NCBI RefSeq assembly: GCF_964340395.1
Contig: NC_135556.1
Location: forward strand, 13,927,410-13,991,409
Length of the DNA: 64,000 nucleotides
Source of the DNA: Glandiceps talaboti
Lineage: Eukaryota; Hemichordata; Enteropneusta; Spengelidae
Direction of reading: 5' to 3'
Shown here: in pieces, positions 38,150-62,615 of the stretch
Layout: each line of letters begins with the position of its first letter
Numbering within the stretch: the first letter of the stretch is position 1
Notes under the pieces: generated by a model
What the model saw: only the letters and a program-made list of their open reading frames with translations
Told to the model about the DNA's origin: nothing
The model's database searches: none
Made by a program: the position numbers and the translations under genes

Positions 38150-38700
38150 AACATGTCAACCATAACAAATCATACGTGTGTGATGTAGTTGCTAATGTAG
38201 TTTCTAACTGTGATATGTATCCATATGGTCACTTTAAGCTGTATCTTACGAATTCACTCTTCAAATTTCATATAATTTGGCACATAATGCCCACATGATG
38301 AATCTTGACATGGCGTTTACTTTTAATGAGTAATTTGAATCATTAATGGTCTCCAGCAATTAAGCTATACCTTCGGAATTCACGCTCCATTCCATAAGAA
38401 AGCACACATACCCTATAAAGTCTGTTGGTCTAGTCTTTAATTTTAATTGGTAATTTGCATAATTAATGATTTTTACTGATTAGGCTTTATCTTGTGAATA
38501 TAAACTTCAGAATTCATTAAACTCGATACATTCATTAACCATAACAAGTCATACGTGTGTGATGTAGTTGCTTGTTTAATTGTGATGTGTAATTTCCCTA
38601 TTTAATCATTTGGATAACTATGCAATATCTTTAGAATGCAAACTTTAATATCCAGAGAATTTAGTACATGCATTTATGGTAATGAGTGCATGCGTCATTA
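38150..38700 (-). repeat. HINE-like units in minus orientation
   Basis: AATGAGTAATTTGAATCATT, TAATTTGCATAATTAATGAT and TTAGGCTTTATCTTGTGAAT are reverse complements of the unit at 6490-9510. About three units. Confidence 0.55.
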
Positions 38701-38949
38701 TAGAAGTAAAATCCGACGTTTCGAATAAAAATTCTTTCTCAAGGTATTATCAGGCAAGACATATTTGGTAAACACCTGAAACAAAATATATATCACATAA
38801 TTAAGTTTTTCCACATTCCTCAACTTTGAATCGAATGTTACGAATACTGCATGGTTTCATCACACTTTATTCTTCATCGCGTATCAAAAATGGCGTCCAA
38901 TGGCTATGCAAATTATGTAATCGCGTGATCTGTTGCGAGGTCAGCCTTA

Positions 38950-40220
38950 CGTGCAGGTTACTTGCGGTAGTAATCTGCCAAATCTAGTAATGATTTAACA
39001 TCTTGTTTCATTTCCTGTTTAGGGAATTCTGCCACCGATGTAACCTTGTCTTTCATTGGCTTTATCAGATCATTCCAGGCCTTACGTCCTATAAAGGATG
39101 CTTGGGATCCCATAAAACACTTAGATGGCTTAGCTGTACGTTTCGCTCTACATAGTCTCCCAAATACGCTACGTAGGTTTTTTATATGGTCTTCCCATGT
39201 TGGGTCATGTGGGGATATATCATCAATATATGTCTCTTCACGAGGTTGGTCCAGCAACTTATTCATCAGTCTCTGAAAAGTGGCTGGTGCATTCATTCCC
39301 AAAGGCATGACTGTGAACCCATACAACCCATATGGGGTCACGAAGGCAGATTTCTCCCGAACACTCTTACTCAGTGGAGTCTGCCAATACCCTTTCATGA
39401 GATCTATGGTTGAGATATACTTTGTTCCCCAACCTTTTCTAACAGGCCATCGACCCTGGGCATTGGCTACCTATCAAATATTGTGACACTATTGAGTTTC
39501 CGCTAGTCTACACAGAATCTCATCGTACCATCCCTTTTCTTTACTAACACGATTGGATGTGCCCTCGGACATTTAGACTCCTTTAATAATAATGCCTGCT
39601 TTCAGTATCTTATCCAATTCCTCCTTTACTGTTTGTTGGACTTCCTGAGGTAGTCGGTAAGGCTATTGGCAAATAGGAGTCGGATCAGTAACCTGTATAA
39701 CATGCAGTACTTGATCTGTATGCCCTGGTACATCAGTCAGTACGTCACTGAACTCCTTGAGCATAGGCAACAACTCTGTACTTTGCTCAGGAGTTAGAGA
39801 GTCTGCCAACTCCACCTTTGGCCATGTTTCACCACGCTGCACAGGGGCATAGCACATCGACTGATCAGTTCATCATCCTGATCAGCTATCGATACCGTAT
39901 TGACATGGCAGACTGGCTCCACTCTGTCATTCCATGCCCTGAGCATGTTAACGTGGTAGGTTCTCTTTGGTTTTCTACGACCACTCTCTACCTCATAGTC
40001 TACATCAGTAACCTTCCTGATTACTTTAAAGGGACCTTGCCACTGTGCCTGTAGCTTATGTGAGGAGGATGGCAACAGGAAAAGAACTTTATTCCCTATC
40101 TCAAAGGGTCTGTCTCTTGCATTCTTGTCACACCAACGTTTATGTCGGTCCTGTGCCCTCTTCATATTCTGTACCATCTCCTCTGACATTTTTAGGATAT
40201 AGCCCCCCCCCCTTCCCATC
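38950..40220 (-). mobile_element. Ty3/gypsy relic with integrase upstream of RT (Gmr1-like)
   Basis: In minus-strand order: an integrase C-terminus (40219-39860; FLLPSSSHKLQAQWQGPFKV, then RTYHVNMLRAWNDR), a linker (39840-39670; SLTPEQSTELLPMLKEFSDV, then DVPGHTDQVLH), RT fingers near 39560-39500 (PIVLVKKRDGTMRFCVD then a stop), and RT palm (39420-38958; STIDLMKGYWQTPLS, FVTPYGLYGFTVMPLGM, YIDDISPHDPTWEDH). It ends at LADYYRK with no RNase H. A stop and at least one frameshift make it dead. The IN-before-RT order is the diagnostic point. Confidence 0.72.
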
Positions 40221-40544
40221 AGCTGGTTTGTCTTGTCTTTTGTTTGACATGACTACACAGGGTCAAACCACTTAAAACTCAACACTCACTCACACCACGG
40301 GTTATACCAACAATATACTCTCTTAACACTATGCTGCCACCACTCTTGTACAATGGTATCGCCCACTATAAGTTTTATCCAATCCCCACAGATTAGATCA
40401 AATAGAGACTCACCCTCAGCAAAAGCAACACCCTGTACTGTCACACCCAGCTTTTTACATATATCATTTCACTTAAAGGAGACGTTTTCTCAAACTAATC
40501 CCCACTATAGTGAACATTAATATGTTGTAACAACATACACTTCC
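40221..40544. other. junction between gypsy relic and L2 LINE
   Basis: A 55-codon minus-strand frame (40453-40289; contains FDLICGDWIKLIVGDT) may be an upstream fragment of the gypsy relic. It has no domain I can name. Confidence 0.35.
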
Positions 40545-42592
40545 TAAAGATAATGGACCTTAAGTTTTGTGAAGACATGCTAGTAGAGAAAAGGATAATA
40601 AAAACGTACGCTAATAATAAACCCTGGGTTACGTCTAACTTAAAACACCTGTTGAAGGAGAAAGCAATTGCTTTCGCTGAAGGTAGGGTCTCTGATGGAA
40701 AGTGTCTGCAAAGGAAATTAAAACAAGAGATACGCGATTGCAAAGACAGGTACAAAATGAAAATTGAAAGTCAGTTCCAGTCCGGTGATTTGAGGAAAGC
40801 ATGGAATGGCCTTGCTGTTCTTTCTGGTAAACAGGAAAAAACGAACAGGAAGACGGAAGTGGTAGAAGCAAAGACATTCGCTAATGAACTGAATGATTTC
40901 TATTGTCGTTTTGACACACAAAACTTCCAATAGCAATAAGAGAATGCTAGAAATATTGTAACAAGTAAATTAGAGCAATCAGATATGCCACAAATATCAG
41001 AGATGGAGGTTAGTTTAAAGTTAAAGCGCATTAATCCTAGAAAAGCACAGGGTCCTGATAATATATCTGGTAGATTCCTTCGTCATTGTCATCTAGAAGT
41101 GGCTAGTATCTTCACTACACTTTTCAATTGGTCTATATCAACACATACTATTCCAAGTCTGTGGAAAACATCGGCCATTTCACCTGTTTCTAAGCACAAC
41201 AATCCCACTAAGCTAAACGATTACAGACCAATAGCTCTTACATCCATTGTTATGAAATGTCTCGAAAGTATTGTTTTAACTCGCATTACTGACCAAGTTA
41301 AGAATCTTACTGACCCACTTCAATTTGCGTACAGAGCTAACAGATCAGTTGAAGATGCTGTTATAGCCCTATTACATCAAGCCCTTTCCCATCTGGAACA
41401 ACCCAAGTCTTTTGTCCGTATTCTATTCGTTGACTTTTCATCAGCTTTCAACACCATACAGCCACATCTGATGGTGAACAAGTTAAATGCAATGAATGTA
41501 AACCCCAACATAATACTCTGGGTGTTAGATTTTCTAACTAACAGACGGCAATATGTAAGAGTAAATGCAATAGGTATGAATAATCGTAATCCGTCCGCAA
41601 CAGTGTCTAGTATGCGCAGTACGTCTACTGGCGCACCCCAGGGCTCGGTAATCTCTCCTGTTCTGTTTACTTTGTACACAAATGATCTTAAAAGCACAAG
41701 TGAAAAGGGACAGATGGTCAAATATGCTGATGATACAGCATTTGGAGATTACTCAAATGATGAAAAACACTTTGAAAATCAAGTGCACCACTTAAAACAG
41801 TGGTGTGAGGACAATTATCTAGAATTAAACACAAAGAAAACAAAAGAAATGGTAATTGACTTTAGTAGATCTAGAAGGGAAGTTAAAGCACTTGAAATTA
41901 ACTCTGAGGTTGTAGAACGTGTTTCAATATACCGCTACCTAGGAACACTCATTGATGACAAACTTACATTCCAACAGAACACCGATGCTGTATATAAGAA
42001 ATGCCAACAGCGAATGTACTTACTGCGTAAACTAAGATCACTGAATATTAGACCAGATATATTGAAAGCATTCTACTCTAGCCACATTGAGAGTGTAGTT
42101 ACCTTTTCGTTTCTAAGCTGGTTTGGAGGGTTGACTGTCTCAAATGTTAACAAATTACAGACAGTTGTCAATACCTGTACTAAAATATGTGGAACTGAAT
42201 GTAAAAGCATGAAATCATTATATGGAAAACGAGCACTTGTTAAAGCCACAACAATTACCAATGACCCTTCCCATGCCTTAGTTCAGTATTTTGAGATGCT
42301 TCCCTCGGGTCGCAGGTATCGAATTTTATCCTTGAGAACACGTCGTGCTCGGCTCAGTTACGTACCTTCTGCCATCAGAATACTTAACCAGAGAATGTAA
42401 GAAGTAAAGGAATGTGAATGTTTTTATGTAGTCTTTTACACAGTTTTTATTGTCTTCGTACTTTTGTTGTTCTTAGTACTACTTTAATGTGTAAGATTAT
42501 ATGTATGCTTTTCTGTGTTGTTGCAAGACAAATTTCCCCGTGAGGGATAATAAAGTAATAAAGTAATAAAGTAATAAAAGTAATAGCAACTC
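40545..42592 (+). mobile_element. L2-type LINE, 5'-truncated, nearly intact RT
   Basis: One frame from 40553 to 42400 with two close stops (TAG 40931, TAA 40937). The 5' part has NNKPWVTSNLKHLL typical of the linker before RT. The 471-codon part has NPRKAQGPDNISGRFL, NDYRPIALTSIVMKCLE, FVDFSSAFNTIQPH, APQGSVISPVLFTLYTNDL, and the catalytic YADDTAF (codons 247-250 of the second open part, at 41723). It ends LPSGRRYRILSLRTRRARLS. The 3' tail, TTTCCCCGTGAGGGATAATA followed by AAAGTAATA repeats, is L2-like. The endonuclease is absent. It is the youngest-looking LINE here. Confidence 0.85.
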
Positions 42593-43059
42593 CGTTAACC
42601 GTTAACTTATTGTCGTCTGAGATGTTTTTTGCCACTGAGCTCATGTAACTTTGTGTACTTACTTGGGTTTGGTTTTACAGACTCACCGGATACAGTCCAA
42701 TTCAAACCATTCCAAAGTAAACACAGAAACAAAAGGAAAGAAAAAAAAATTTCACAAAGTTCAAACAATGTGATATGAATAAATGCACACGATAAAGTTC
42801 TTCAGCTCTCCAAAAGTTCACAGTTAGTCCACCTAATCGAGATTAAGTCCTCTCCACTGCAACCCCTGAGCAAGTTCTTTATTACACATTGCACCTTGGA
42901 TAACTATTTCCTTTGATGATGAAGTCTTCTTTCAATGGTTCCAGATAGTAAACTCGACTTGTGTTGTACTATTACAAAGATTGAACGCCCTTCAATGGGC
43001 TTCCACTACTGTTCCACTGTGTCTCACCTTTAGATGAGTTTCAAATACAGCTTCTGGTT
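42593..43059. other. no gene seen
   Basis: AT-rich sequence downstream of the L2 tail with nothing recognisable. Confidence 0.45.
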
Positions 43060-43620
43060 TCTGTGAAGAAACAAATTGCTAAATTTAAATATACAGAAAT
43101 CTACTGTTTATCAAGGGATAATAAAAAAACAATTGCTTGTTTCCGAAGGAAAAACCTTCCAAAAAAAGGAGAAATTTTATTTCATTTTACTTCAAATTTT
43201 CAAAAGCTACTTCAACCTCAAGATAAGATACTCGGCAGTCACAATACTCCCGTGAGAATTTGATGAGGTATAAGAGAAGTAAATGTTAAACCAATTATAA
43301 GTAGACGAACACGTTACGCAGATTGTGCTGTTATAGTTTTAAAAGGCCTGGTTTCTCTCTGGAATGTGATTTTTTTAATGTAACCACAGATGAGGCAAAT
43401 GCATGTATGTCAAAATGGATATAGAATTAAATTGTCCCCACTTTACCTTTTTGTATGCAAACAATGTTTAGAGTCGGGGGCTTAAACACTGCCACTGGGA
43501 CCGGTGGCTTATCGGATATTTTGAAGTCGTTTATTTTGAAAGTGGATTTCTCATGCTGATTTGTTTGGTAGAATTATTATTATTTTGTAATAATATGCTG
43601 TAAAATATCATGAGATTGTT
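43060..43620 (-). repeat. 560-bp repeat, copy B (inverted partner at 32985)
   Basis: ACAAATTGCTAAATTTAAAT to AAAATATCATGAGATTGTT, the reverse complement of 32985-33545. The two copies face each other about 9.5 kb apart. Confidence 0.8.
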
Positions 43621-43989
43621 AAAACATAAAGCCAAATAAAAAATAGTGAGTTTACATTAGCTAAATATGTGCTAAATATGTGAGGTTTAGGAAGAATGTC
43701 AACAGTTTATTATACATTTTAACACGTGCAATTTTATCAAAACCGTACTTGATATAGTAGTAGAAAGTATGAATACCGGGCTCTAACATGATATACGGCT
43801 AAAAGCGTCGCTTTCCGTCGACACGCCATTTCCGTCCTTCCAAAATGTATTGCTTTATCATAAAGTGTAAGCGATTAGATGCAGTTACAAGAATTTTGAA
43901 AATAGAGTAGAAAATAAGGGACCAAATAATGAACAGATTACTTTGTTTGGTGAATAATTCCATTTCCGGAGTATGGGATCGATAGTTGT

Positions 43990-44125
43990 TGTGATGTGTT
44001 GTTGTGTTGTGTTGTGTTGTGTTGTGTTGTGTTGTATTGTATTGTATTGTATTGTATTGTATTGTGTTGTGTTGTGTCGTGTTGTGTTGTGTTGTGTTGT
44101 GTTGCGTTGCGTTGCGTTGCGTTTA
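43990..44125 (+). repeat. (TTGTG)n/(TTGTA)n/(TTGCG)n pentanucleotide repeat
   Basis: About 26 pentamers in blocks TTGTG, TTGTA, TTGTG, TTGCG. The ORFs at 43885-44188 come from it. Confidence 0.95.
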
Positions 44126-44335
44126 CACCCCAACACACCCACAGTAATATATAGAGTGGTTGAAATAATTATGACAAAAAGACGATGAAAGCTTCAGAAG
44201 TAAAATGCGCCAACATCTCATGCGAGGTCCGAGGGGGTCTCCCCCTAGAAGCCCTGGAGGTTGTTTACTCTGATAAGTCAATTTTGAGACTATTCAGACA
44301 CTTTCAGACAATACTTTTCAAGCTTTACAAGACAG

Positions 44336-45238
44336 TGTTACGAGTCACAGACCTAAATTATATCCATTCAGGATATTTTTTGTAAATTTTCATTATGAAC
44401 TCTAAATTGAAGTCTAAAAGCATTTAAACTTTGGACATACAGTTACATTCCGTTACATAACAACATAGGTTTTGTGGAGTCATGATGGGTGAATGGTTAG
44501 CGTGACCGGCTTGGAATCAACAGGTTGCAGGTTTGAGCCCCGTCGCTGCCTGCTGTTTGTTTCTGAGTGGCTAAAGTCATTGGGCAAGTGGGAAAGCGCT
44601 ATATAAGAACCCAACATTATCATTATTATTATATTATCATTATTCAACATTTCAACATTGGGTATTTCGGAATTGTTTCTATCAGGTACGATTGAACTGT
44701 CAACAAGTTTTAATATGACATGATGTGTTAATTTTATGACTTCATTGTTTTTTAGAAGTATGATTACAACATTATACAACTATATTATGGTCTTTGAGAT
44801 ATGAACTTTTATCACATTGCAACCAACTACTCAAGACAAGGTTAAGGTTAAGGGATATTGAATCTTGGATGATGTCTTTCATAAGGCTTAAGAATATGTC
44901 ATCCTCTAAGAATAGAGATTAATGTAAACTCTGAAATGTATTTAAGTTGGGTTTTTAGCCCAGTTGAGGGGGCGGAGATTGGTCTTTAAATAAAATAAAG
45001 CAAGTGGTTATCTTGGCGTTCGTTGAACCAGATATGAACGTTTCGTTGTGAGTTCTACTCAACACAATCCAAGTCGGAACGGTACTCGGAGAATAGCTAG
45101 TTTGAGAAGAAACTAGTTGGCCGGCTAATTCAACGTTGTAGTCTTAAATAGAACAGACTAACGATTGGAACAGCAGAGCGAGTGAGTACTTTCCCGTTTG
45201 AACATTAAATATCGAGTAAGCCGGCCAACAACGTTTCA
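44336..45238. mobile_element. solo LTR with 4-bp target duplication
   Basis: Starts TGTTACGAGTCACAGACC and ends AACAACGTTTCA, flanked by ACAG on both sides (44332-44335 and 45239-45242). Removing it rejoins a tandem unit of the host element (TTTACAAGACAG + CACCAACATG). Internal TATTTAAG and AATAAAATAAAG could be promoter and polyA signals. A SINE lies inside. Confidence 0.6.
44476..44643 (+). mobile_element. tRNA-derived SINE, shortened copy
   Basis: The head has a pol III A box TGGTTAGCGTGA (44494-44505) and B box GGTTTGAGCCC (44530-44540). It then passes through TTTCTGAGTGGCTAAAGTCA to GGAAAGCGCTATATAAGAAC and an ATT-rich tail. Compared with the copy at 59085-59447 it lacks about 190 bp of the middle. 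Confidence 0.8.
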
Positions 45239-46559
45239 ACAGCACCAACATGTAAAACGCAATTACATAGGGTTCAAAATATTTTTGAAATATTATATTG
45301 TTTGATAGCACCTTGACAGTAAGAGGTAGGTGGAAGAGCTTGAGAGTGCGATGTGTCCACCTCATGTGGGGGTCCTAGGGGGGGTCTCCTCCTAGAAGCC
45401 ATGGAAGTTTCTTTTACTCTTAAAGCCAATTTTAGGCTATTCGGACCCTTTCAAGCAATAACCGCCAAGCTTTACAAGACAGCACCATCAAGTATCAGAA
45501 ACTAGTCTTGTTGATGTATGTTCTTAAAAAGTTGAATGGCATCAATATAATAAAGGTCAGCACATCTAATGGCATAGTATCATTGGTAGGGGAGATTTGG
45601 GGTATTAAGGCAATTTTAGACTATCTTGGCAAACATTTCACATTTTTAAACGATAATATCATCTCAATAGCATAGGGTGAAAATAATTAAGAAAGTTTAA
45701 TACCGTTATGACAGTTAACAGGTTGGTGCATCTGATTGTTGGTTAAATGCACGAGTGACCTCTGAGGGTGAGGTCCTTGGGGGTTTCCCCCTGGCAGATC
45801 TGGAGGTCTTTTTTGTTTCTGTTTCAGGCAAATTTTAGGTTATCCATAGCCTTTGTGGTAATATTTCCAAGCTTTGAAAAGCTAACGTAAATGTGAATTT
45901 AAAATGAGATTCCTCATGCCATATAAAAATGGACCCGTAACATTGGTATAGGGGCATTAATAGTGCATGTGTAGTAAAGTCACTGGTAACTTTAAGTGGT
46001 CATACCTAGTGTATATTAGAAACTGGAATCTGATGAGATGTGGCGATTTGTAGTGTCGATAACATGTTGTGTCCAAAATAGAAAGTATACTAATCCCTTC
46101 TGACAAGTTCATACTGAAGATTAGAACAATTTAGAATTAACTTATTTTATAAAGTATCTCCGAAGATTAACATTACGAAACCTTCATGTTCATTTTCCCC
46201 CAAAGTGCAATATAAGTGAAGCATTATAATTAATTGTGAAACAGCCAAGTACTTACATGACATGTTCTGTAACTAGAGTGGTAACTAGGTAATTATATAT
46301 GTATATGTATATGTATATGTATATGAATAGTTATGTTTGAACTCTTACGTGAAGTATGACCGCCCCCCCCCCCTCCACCACCACCACCACCAATCCACTG
46401 CCCCCCCCCCCCGCCGACCGGTCCCTTAGTGTTTGTGGTTTAGCTTGTGAGTGTTCTAATTCTCATCTGCTTACAGTGGTATATTAGAACATTATAAGCG
46501 AATAAAGCCAAATCTCTGTGAAATAAAGACATAATAGGTGAATGTAGAAAAATATAAGC

Positions 46560-47180
46560 GAATTAAAGTAAAATTAAATAAAATGGCAGTATGTTTAATT
46601 TTGCCCCAGATTACGCCATTTTATTTTTCCACATTTTTGTAAAAAAGGATCGTTACTTTGTCATAGCACCATGAACATTTGCATGCATTGTAGTTTTGAA
46701 TATATTATTCGACTTGTAAATTATTATGTTCAGCTCATTGTGTGCGAAATTTACATACATTTTTTGTAATTTTTATTCAAGTGTCTATTAATCCCTGTTG
46801 TTATCTTTGTGAAATACATGACCGTTTGGCTGTTGCTATGGGCTTGGTCATGGTTGCTAGGGATATTTGCATACATTTTTTGAATGTTTTACTCACTTGC
46901 CTACCAGATGAGTGTTGTTATTTGACCAAAATATACCACCATTTGGTTGTTGCTAAGGGCGTGGTCATGGTTGTTAGGACCAATTGTGTCAAAATATTTT
47001 GATAAAAATTTGCAGAATAACACTTCTAGAAACATCCCACCAAGTTTCAGTCTCATTGACCAAGTCCTTTTTGAGATATGAATTTTTGACCAAAATTCAC
47101 ATTTTTATACTTAATTTGCATATTACTAATGAGATCATTATATGCTTTTTTTAACAAAAACCGACATCTCTGATGCAATT
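46560..47180 (-). repeat. CCTAGCAACA-type repeat family, inverted copy
   Basis: GGTCATGGTTGCTAGGGATA (46848) and GGCGTGGTCATGGTTGTTAG (46959) are the reverse complement of the cores at 1-640. CTTCTAGAAACATCCCACCA also matches the GTTCCTAGAAGTG region near 270. Confidence 0.6.
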
Positions 47181-47189
47181 ATTATCATT

Positions 47190-47450
47190 TGAACAATTTC
47201 CCAACTAGACACCAGAAGTAACATGAACACCAAATATCTAAGCAATCGGTCCAGCAGTTTTTGACTTTAAGTTGTTTACACACACACACACACACACTAA
47301 AACCATAACGATAAGATTGTTCATGTGTTAGCTGAGCTAAATATAATATAATTTTCTGTTGACCATTCGGAATGTCTCCGCCCCCCCCCCCCCATTTCAT
47401 GTAGTCATTACTCAGGCTTTCTTCTCACCATGAACCCCCCCCCCCCTCTC
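47190..47450 (+). repeat. HINE-like right flank and poly-C tracts
   Basis: CAATCGGTCCAGCAGTTTTT then an AC run at 47280-47297, followed by two C-runs at 47381 and 47435. A remnant only. Confidence 0.4.
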
Positions 47451-47754
47451 CCCCGTTATCCTCAGTTTCATATCCTTTTTCTATTTAATCTAAATTGTCT
47501 TATTTTTTACAGTTAAACTACACTCTTTCTTCAGGAATTCTCACTTAACGACTAATATGTACCACAGAATATAAGTATAAACCATTTATTTTGATATAAA
47601 TACACTTGACAGTTCTCAAAATTGCATACGACATAAAGATGTGTACGCCGTGACGGAATATGTAAATATATTGTACACGAGCAATACATAAATATAGGTT
47701 TCTGATAATAATTAATGCTGAATCTCTCAGGTTGAATGGTGTTCGTTTGATTGT

Positions 47755-47818
47755 TTGTTTGTTTGTGTATGTGTGTGTTTGTTTGTTTGTTTGTTTGTTT
47801 GTTTGTTTGTTTGTTTGT
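47755..47818. repeat. (GTTT)n microsatellite
   Basis: About 14 tetranucleotides with a GTAT/GTGT interruption. Confidence 0.9.
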
Positions 47819-47994
47819 TGAAAAGCACCTGTTGTCGGATGATTAAATTTGACATATCTTTGACAAAAGACGGTGTATTATGACGATATATCTCAATATG
47901 ATTTTTTTAAATAAAGACTAGCATGTTATTAAATAGGCATTTTTCTCCAAGATAACATCGTATACAGTGCTAATGTTAAGACGGACGATAGCAG

Positions 47995-48480
47995 CAAACA
48001 ATATTTTGATTTAACGGATTACACTTTCAAAACCCATCATGCAAACCACAAACAATCCAACACTAATAAGAGATACCACAGCTGTATTGAGCTATCAAAC
48101 ATGTATGGAATTTCAAGAGGAAAGGCCAAGAGTATATAACATTGACTGGTCAGTCATCACACATGCAACTTCCTATTCGAATGTATCGAAGCGGTGTGAC
48201 CTTTGCCTGGCAGAAAAGCTATGCATCATATATGCTGACAAATCTAATTTATTAAATAAACGTTCACAATTAATAACAAGAGCCGACACATCAAAATAGA
48301 TATGTATTGACCAACTTCTACTGTGGCACCCATATCACGTGAATTGAATTTTTAAACTCTTTTGAATTTGGAAATTCATAGAACTATACCGTTAGTCGTC
48401 TGATGATCGCAACAGTGTGAAACACTGTGTAAAGGCTCCCGTGTATCTTGCTTGATACTGTTTTATTTATACCGCTCTAC
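47995..48480 (+). mobile_element. Penelope-like element: GIY-YIG endonuclease C-terminus
   Basis: A plus-strand frame from 48038 reads HANHKQSNTNKRYHSCIELS. After a frameshift comes VYNIDWSVITHATSYSN and then CDLCLAEKLCIIYADK with LLNKRSQLITR. This layout, NNH..S, ELSKH.W, CxLCLxEK and LNKRSEL, is that of the PLE-type GIY-YIG endonuclease C-terminal half. Downstream, GTCTGATGATCGCAACAGTG resembles the 3' region of such elements. It lies at the 3' end of gene A in opposite orientation. Confidence 0.65.
48462..48467 (-). terminator. candidate polyadenylation signal of gene A
   Basis: AATAAA on the minus strand, about 145 nt past the stop codon at 48611. It falls inside the Penelope-like remnant, so the gene may use a transposon-derived signal. 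Confidence 0.35.
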
Positions 48481-48610
48481 ATACATATATTTACTCCAGC
48501 ATAGACATTTTACATATACTGAGTGTATATATATATACGCAGTGGCAGAGCGTAATAGTTATATATATATATGACAACACGGGTAAAACATTTAAAAACT
48601 ATTGTGGGGC

Positions 48611-61400
<12,790 letters not shown>

Positions 61401-62515
61401 GTTTTAGCCAAGGCCACGACTTCTCGGTTTGAATCAATGACCTATTAAATGTGTATTGATCTAGGTATGCACAGTAATGCTGTTATGCTTTGGAACATGT
61501 GTTCCTCGAGAGAACTGCAGGTTCTTCACCTATAAAGCACACAGTTGATTCGCCGTTTTTGGTATCCACAACACGACAACGAGATGTTTTAACTTTCTTC
61601 CTACATAGCTCGCCCGCCATATTGTTATTCAAATGAGATTGACATGTTGCTATTAGCGATGAATGTAAACAATGAAATGCTCGAGCTCAAGCTTTCGCCT
61701 ATCATGTCAATCCATGATGAAGCAGGTCTATTTTCCCCATTACGTAAATTCAATGCTGATTTATTCAAAACGTAGTATTTTATGTATGGGGGTGTTTGAC
61801 AAATAAGCTGGGGCCGGTCATTTTTTAACACAACTGAACTATAAGCAGACGAGACTCTATAGCAATATGGTGTGTAGGCCGAGTGTCTGTAAATTGTAAT
61901 GATCGCTCATCAGGTGTGTGTTTTGGGTCAAAAGATGTCACATTTAATCTCAGACCACTAAAGTAATCTGGTGTGGAAATGAATTGTTCTAGTGGTCTGA
62001 GATGTAACGCATGAAAAGATGCAAAGAAGTATTTTTAAGAATACAAATGTGTAAACTAGCAAATGAAAACATGAATTTTAAAAAGAATACGAATGTGATT
62101 CTACTGCAACACAGGACCTGTCATGCCGTAGGTATTAACCACGTTATGTACCAGCGATTATTATCGGTGCTCGCATAGTACTAAGGAGCGTGAATTCTTT
62201 TCTCGCACATGAAATCGCGTGATCGCACAGTGAGATTTTACAGAGACATGCTGCTGCAGAGTCATGCTGCTCGTCTCATTACGTAATATAATGGTTGCTA
62301 ATACACAGTCAAAACGTGTCACGTGCCTGTAGGTATATTGTTCATTTGTTAGTGTAAGTGTAATGTAGTATAAATGTATTGTATTGTATTGTGTTATGTT
62401 GCATTGCATTACTTTGTTATCATATCATTATGTTATATTTATACTGGTGTTTTGTTGTGTTGTGATGCCCCTAGGCCTTTAATTCACATACCCTCTCCCC
62501 GGCCACCCCACCCAA
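61401..62515. other. upstream region of gene A
   Basis: No gene found. No TATA box is evident near the start. It contains the hairpin at 61947-62003. Confidence 0.4.
61947..62003. repeat. 14-bp perfect inverted repeat
   Basis: ATCTCAGACCACTA (61947-61960) and TAGTGGTCTGAGAT (61990-62003), loop 29 nt. Both arms are flanked by similar TGTCACATTTA / TGTAACGCATG sequence. Confidence 0.75.

Positions 62516-62516
<1 letters not shown>

Positions 62517-62575
<59 letters not shown>
62517..62575. repeat. (AC)n microsatellite
   Basis: About 28 dinucleotides, directly followed by the hairpin at 62583. Confidence 0.95.
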
Positions 62576-62578
<3 letters not shown>

Positions 62579-62582
62579 GTGT

Positions 62583-62608
62583 CACCTTAGACATTGTAGT
62601 CTAAGGTG
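62583..62608. repeat. 10-bp stem hairpin after AC run
   Basis: CACCTTAGAC-ATTGTA-GTCTAAGGTG; pairing extends outward with one mismatch (GTGT/TCAC). The position just after an AC run mirrors the ends of the HINE-like elements. Confidence 0.75.
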
Positions 62609-62615
62609 TCACAGA

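Larger units (their letters stand above)
44215..46425 (-). mobile_element. TIR element family, copy 2, inverted and invaded
   Basis: The right end reversed reads GGGACCGGTCGGCGGGGGG with TTA at 46426-46428, consistent with the TAA of copy 1. Internal units with GGTCTCCCCCTAGAAGCC (44235) and GGTCTCCTCCTAGAAGCC (45383), and CAAAGTGCAATATAAGTGAA (46203), match copy 1 in reverse. The other end is lost near 44215. A solo LTR interrupts it at 44336-45238. Confidence 0.65.

Noticed and set aside
40330-40352. A minus-strand TGGTGGCAGCAT taken as a second LTR primer site
   Set aside because: Only about 12 bases match, and it lies inside a 55-codon open frame, so coding remnant is as likely.
44476-44560. 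Possible tRNA gene from A and B boxes
   Set aside because: No full cloverleaf or acceptor stem; the same head plus a distinct body and ATT tail occurs at 59085-59447, so it is a SINE.
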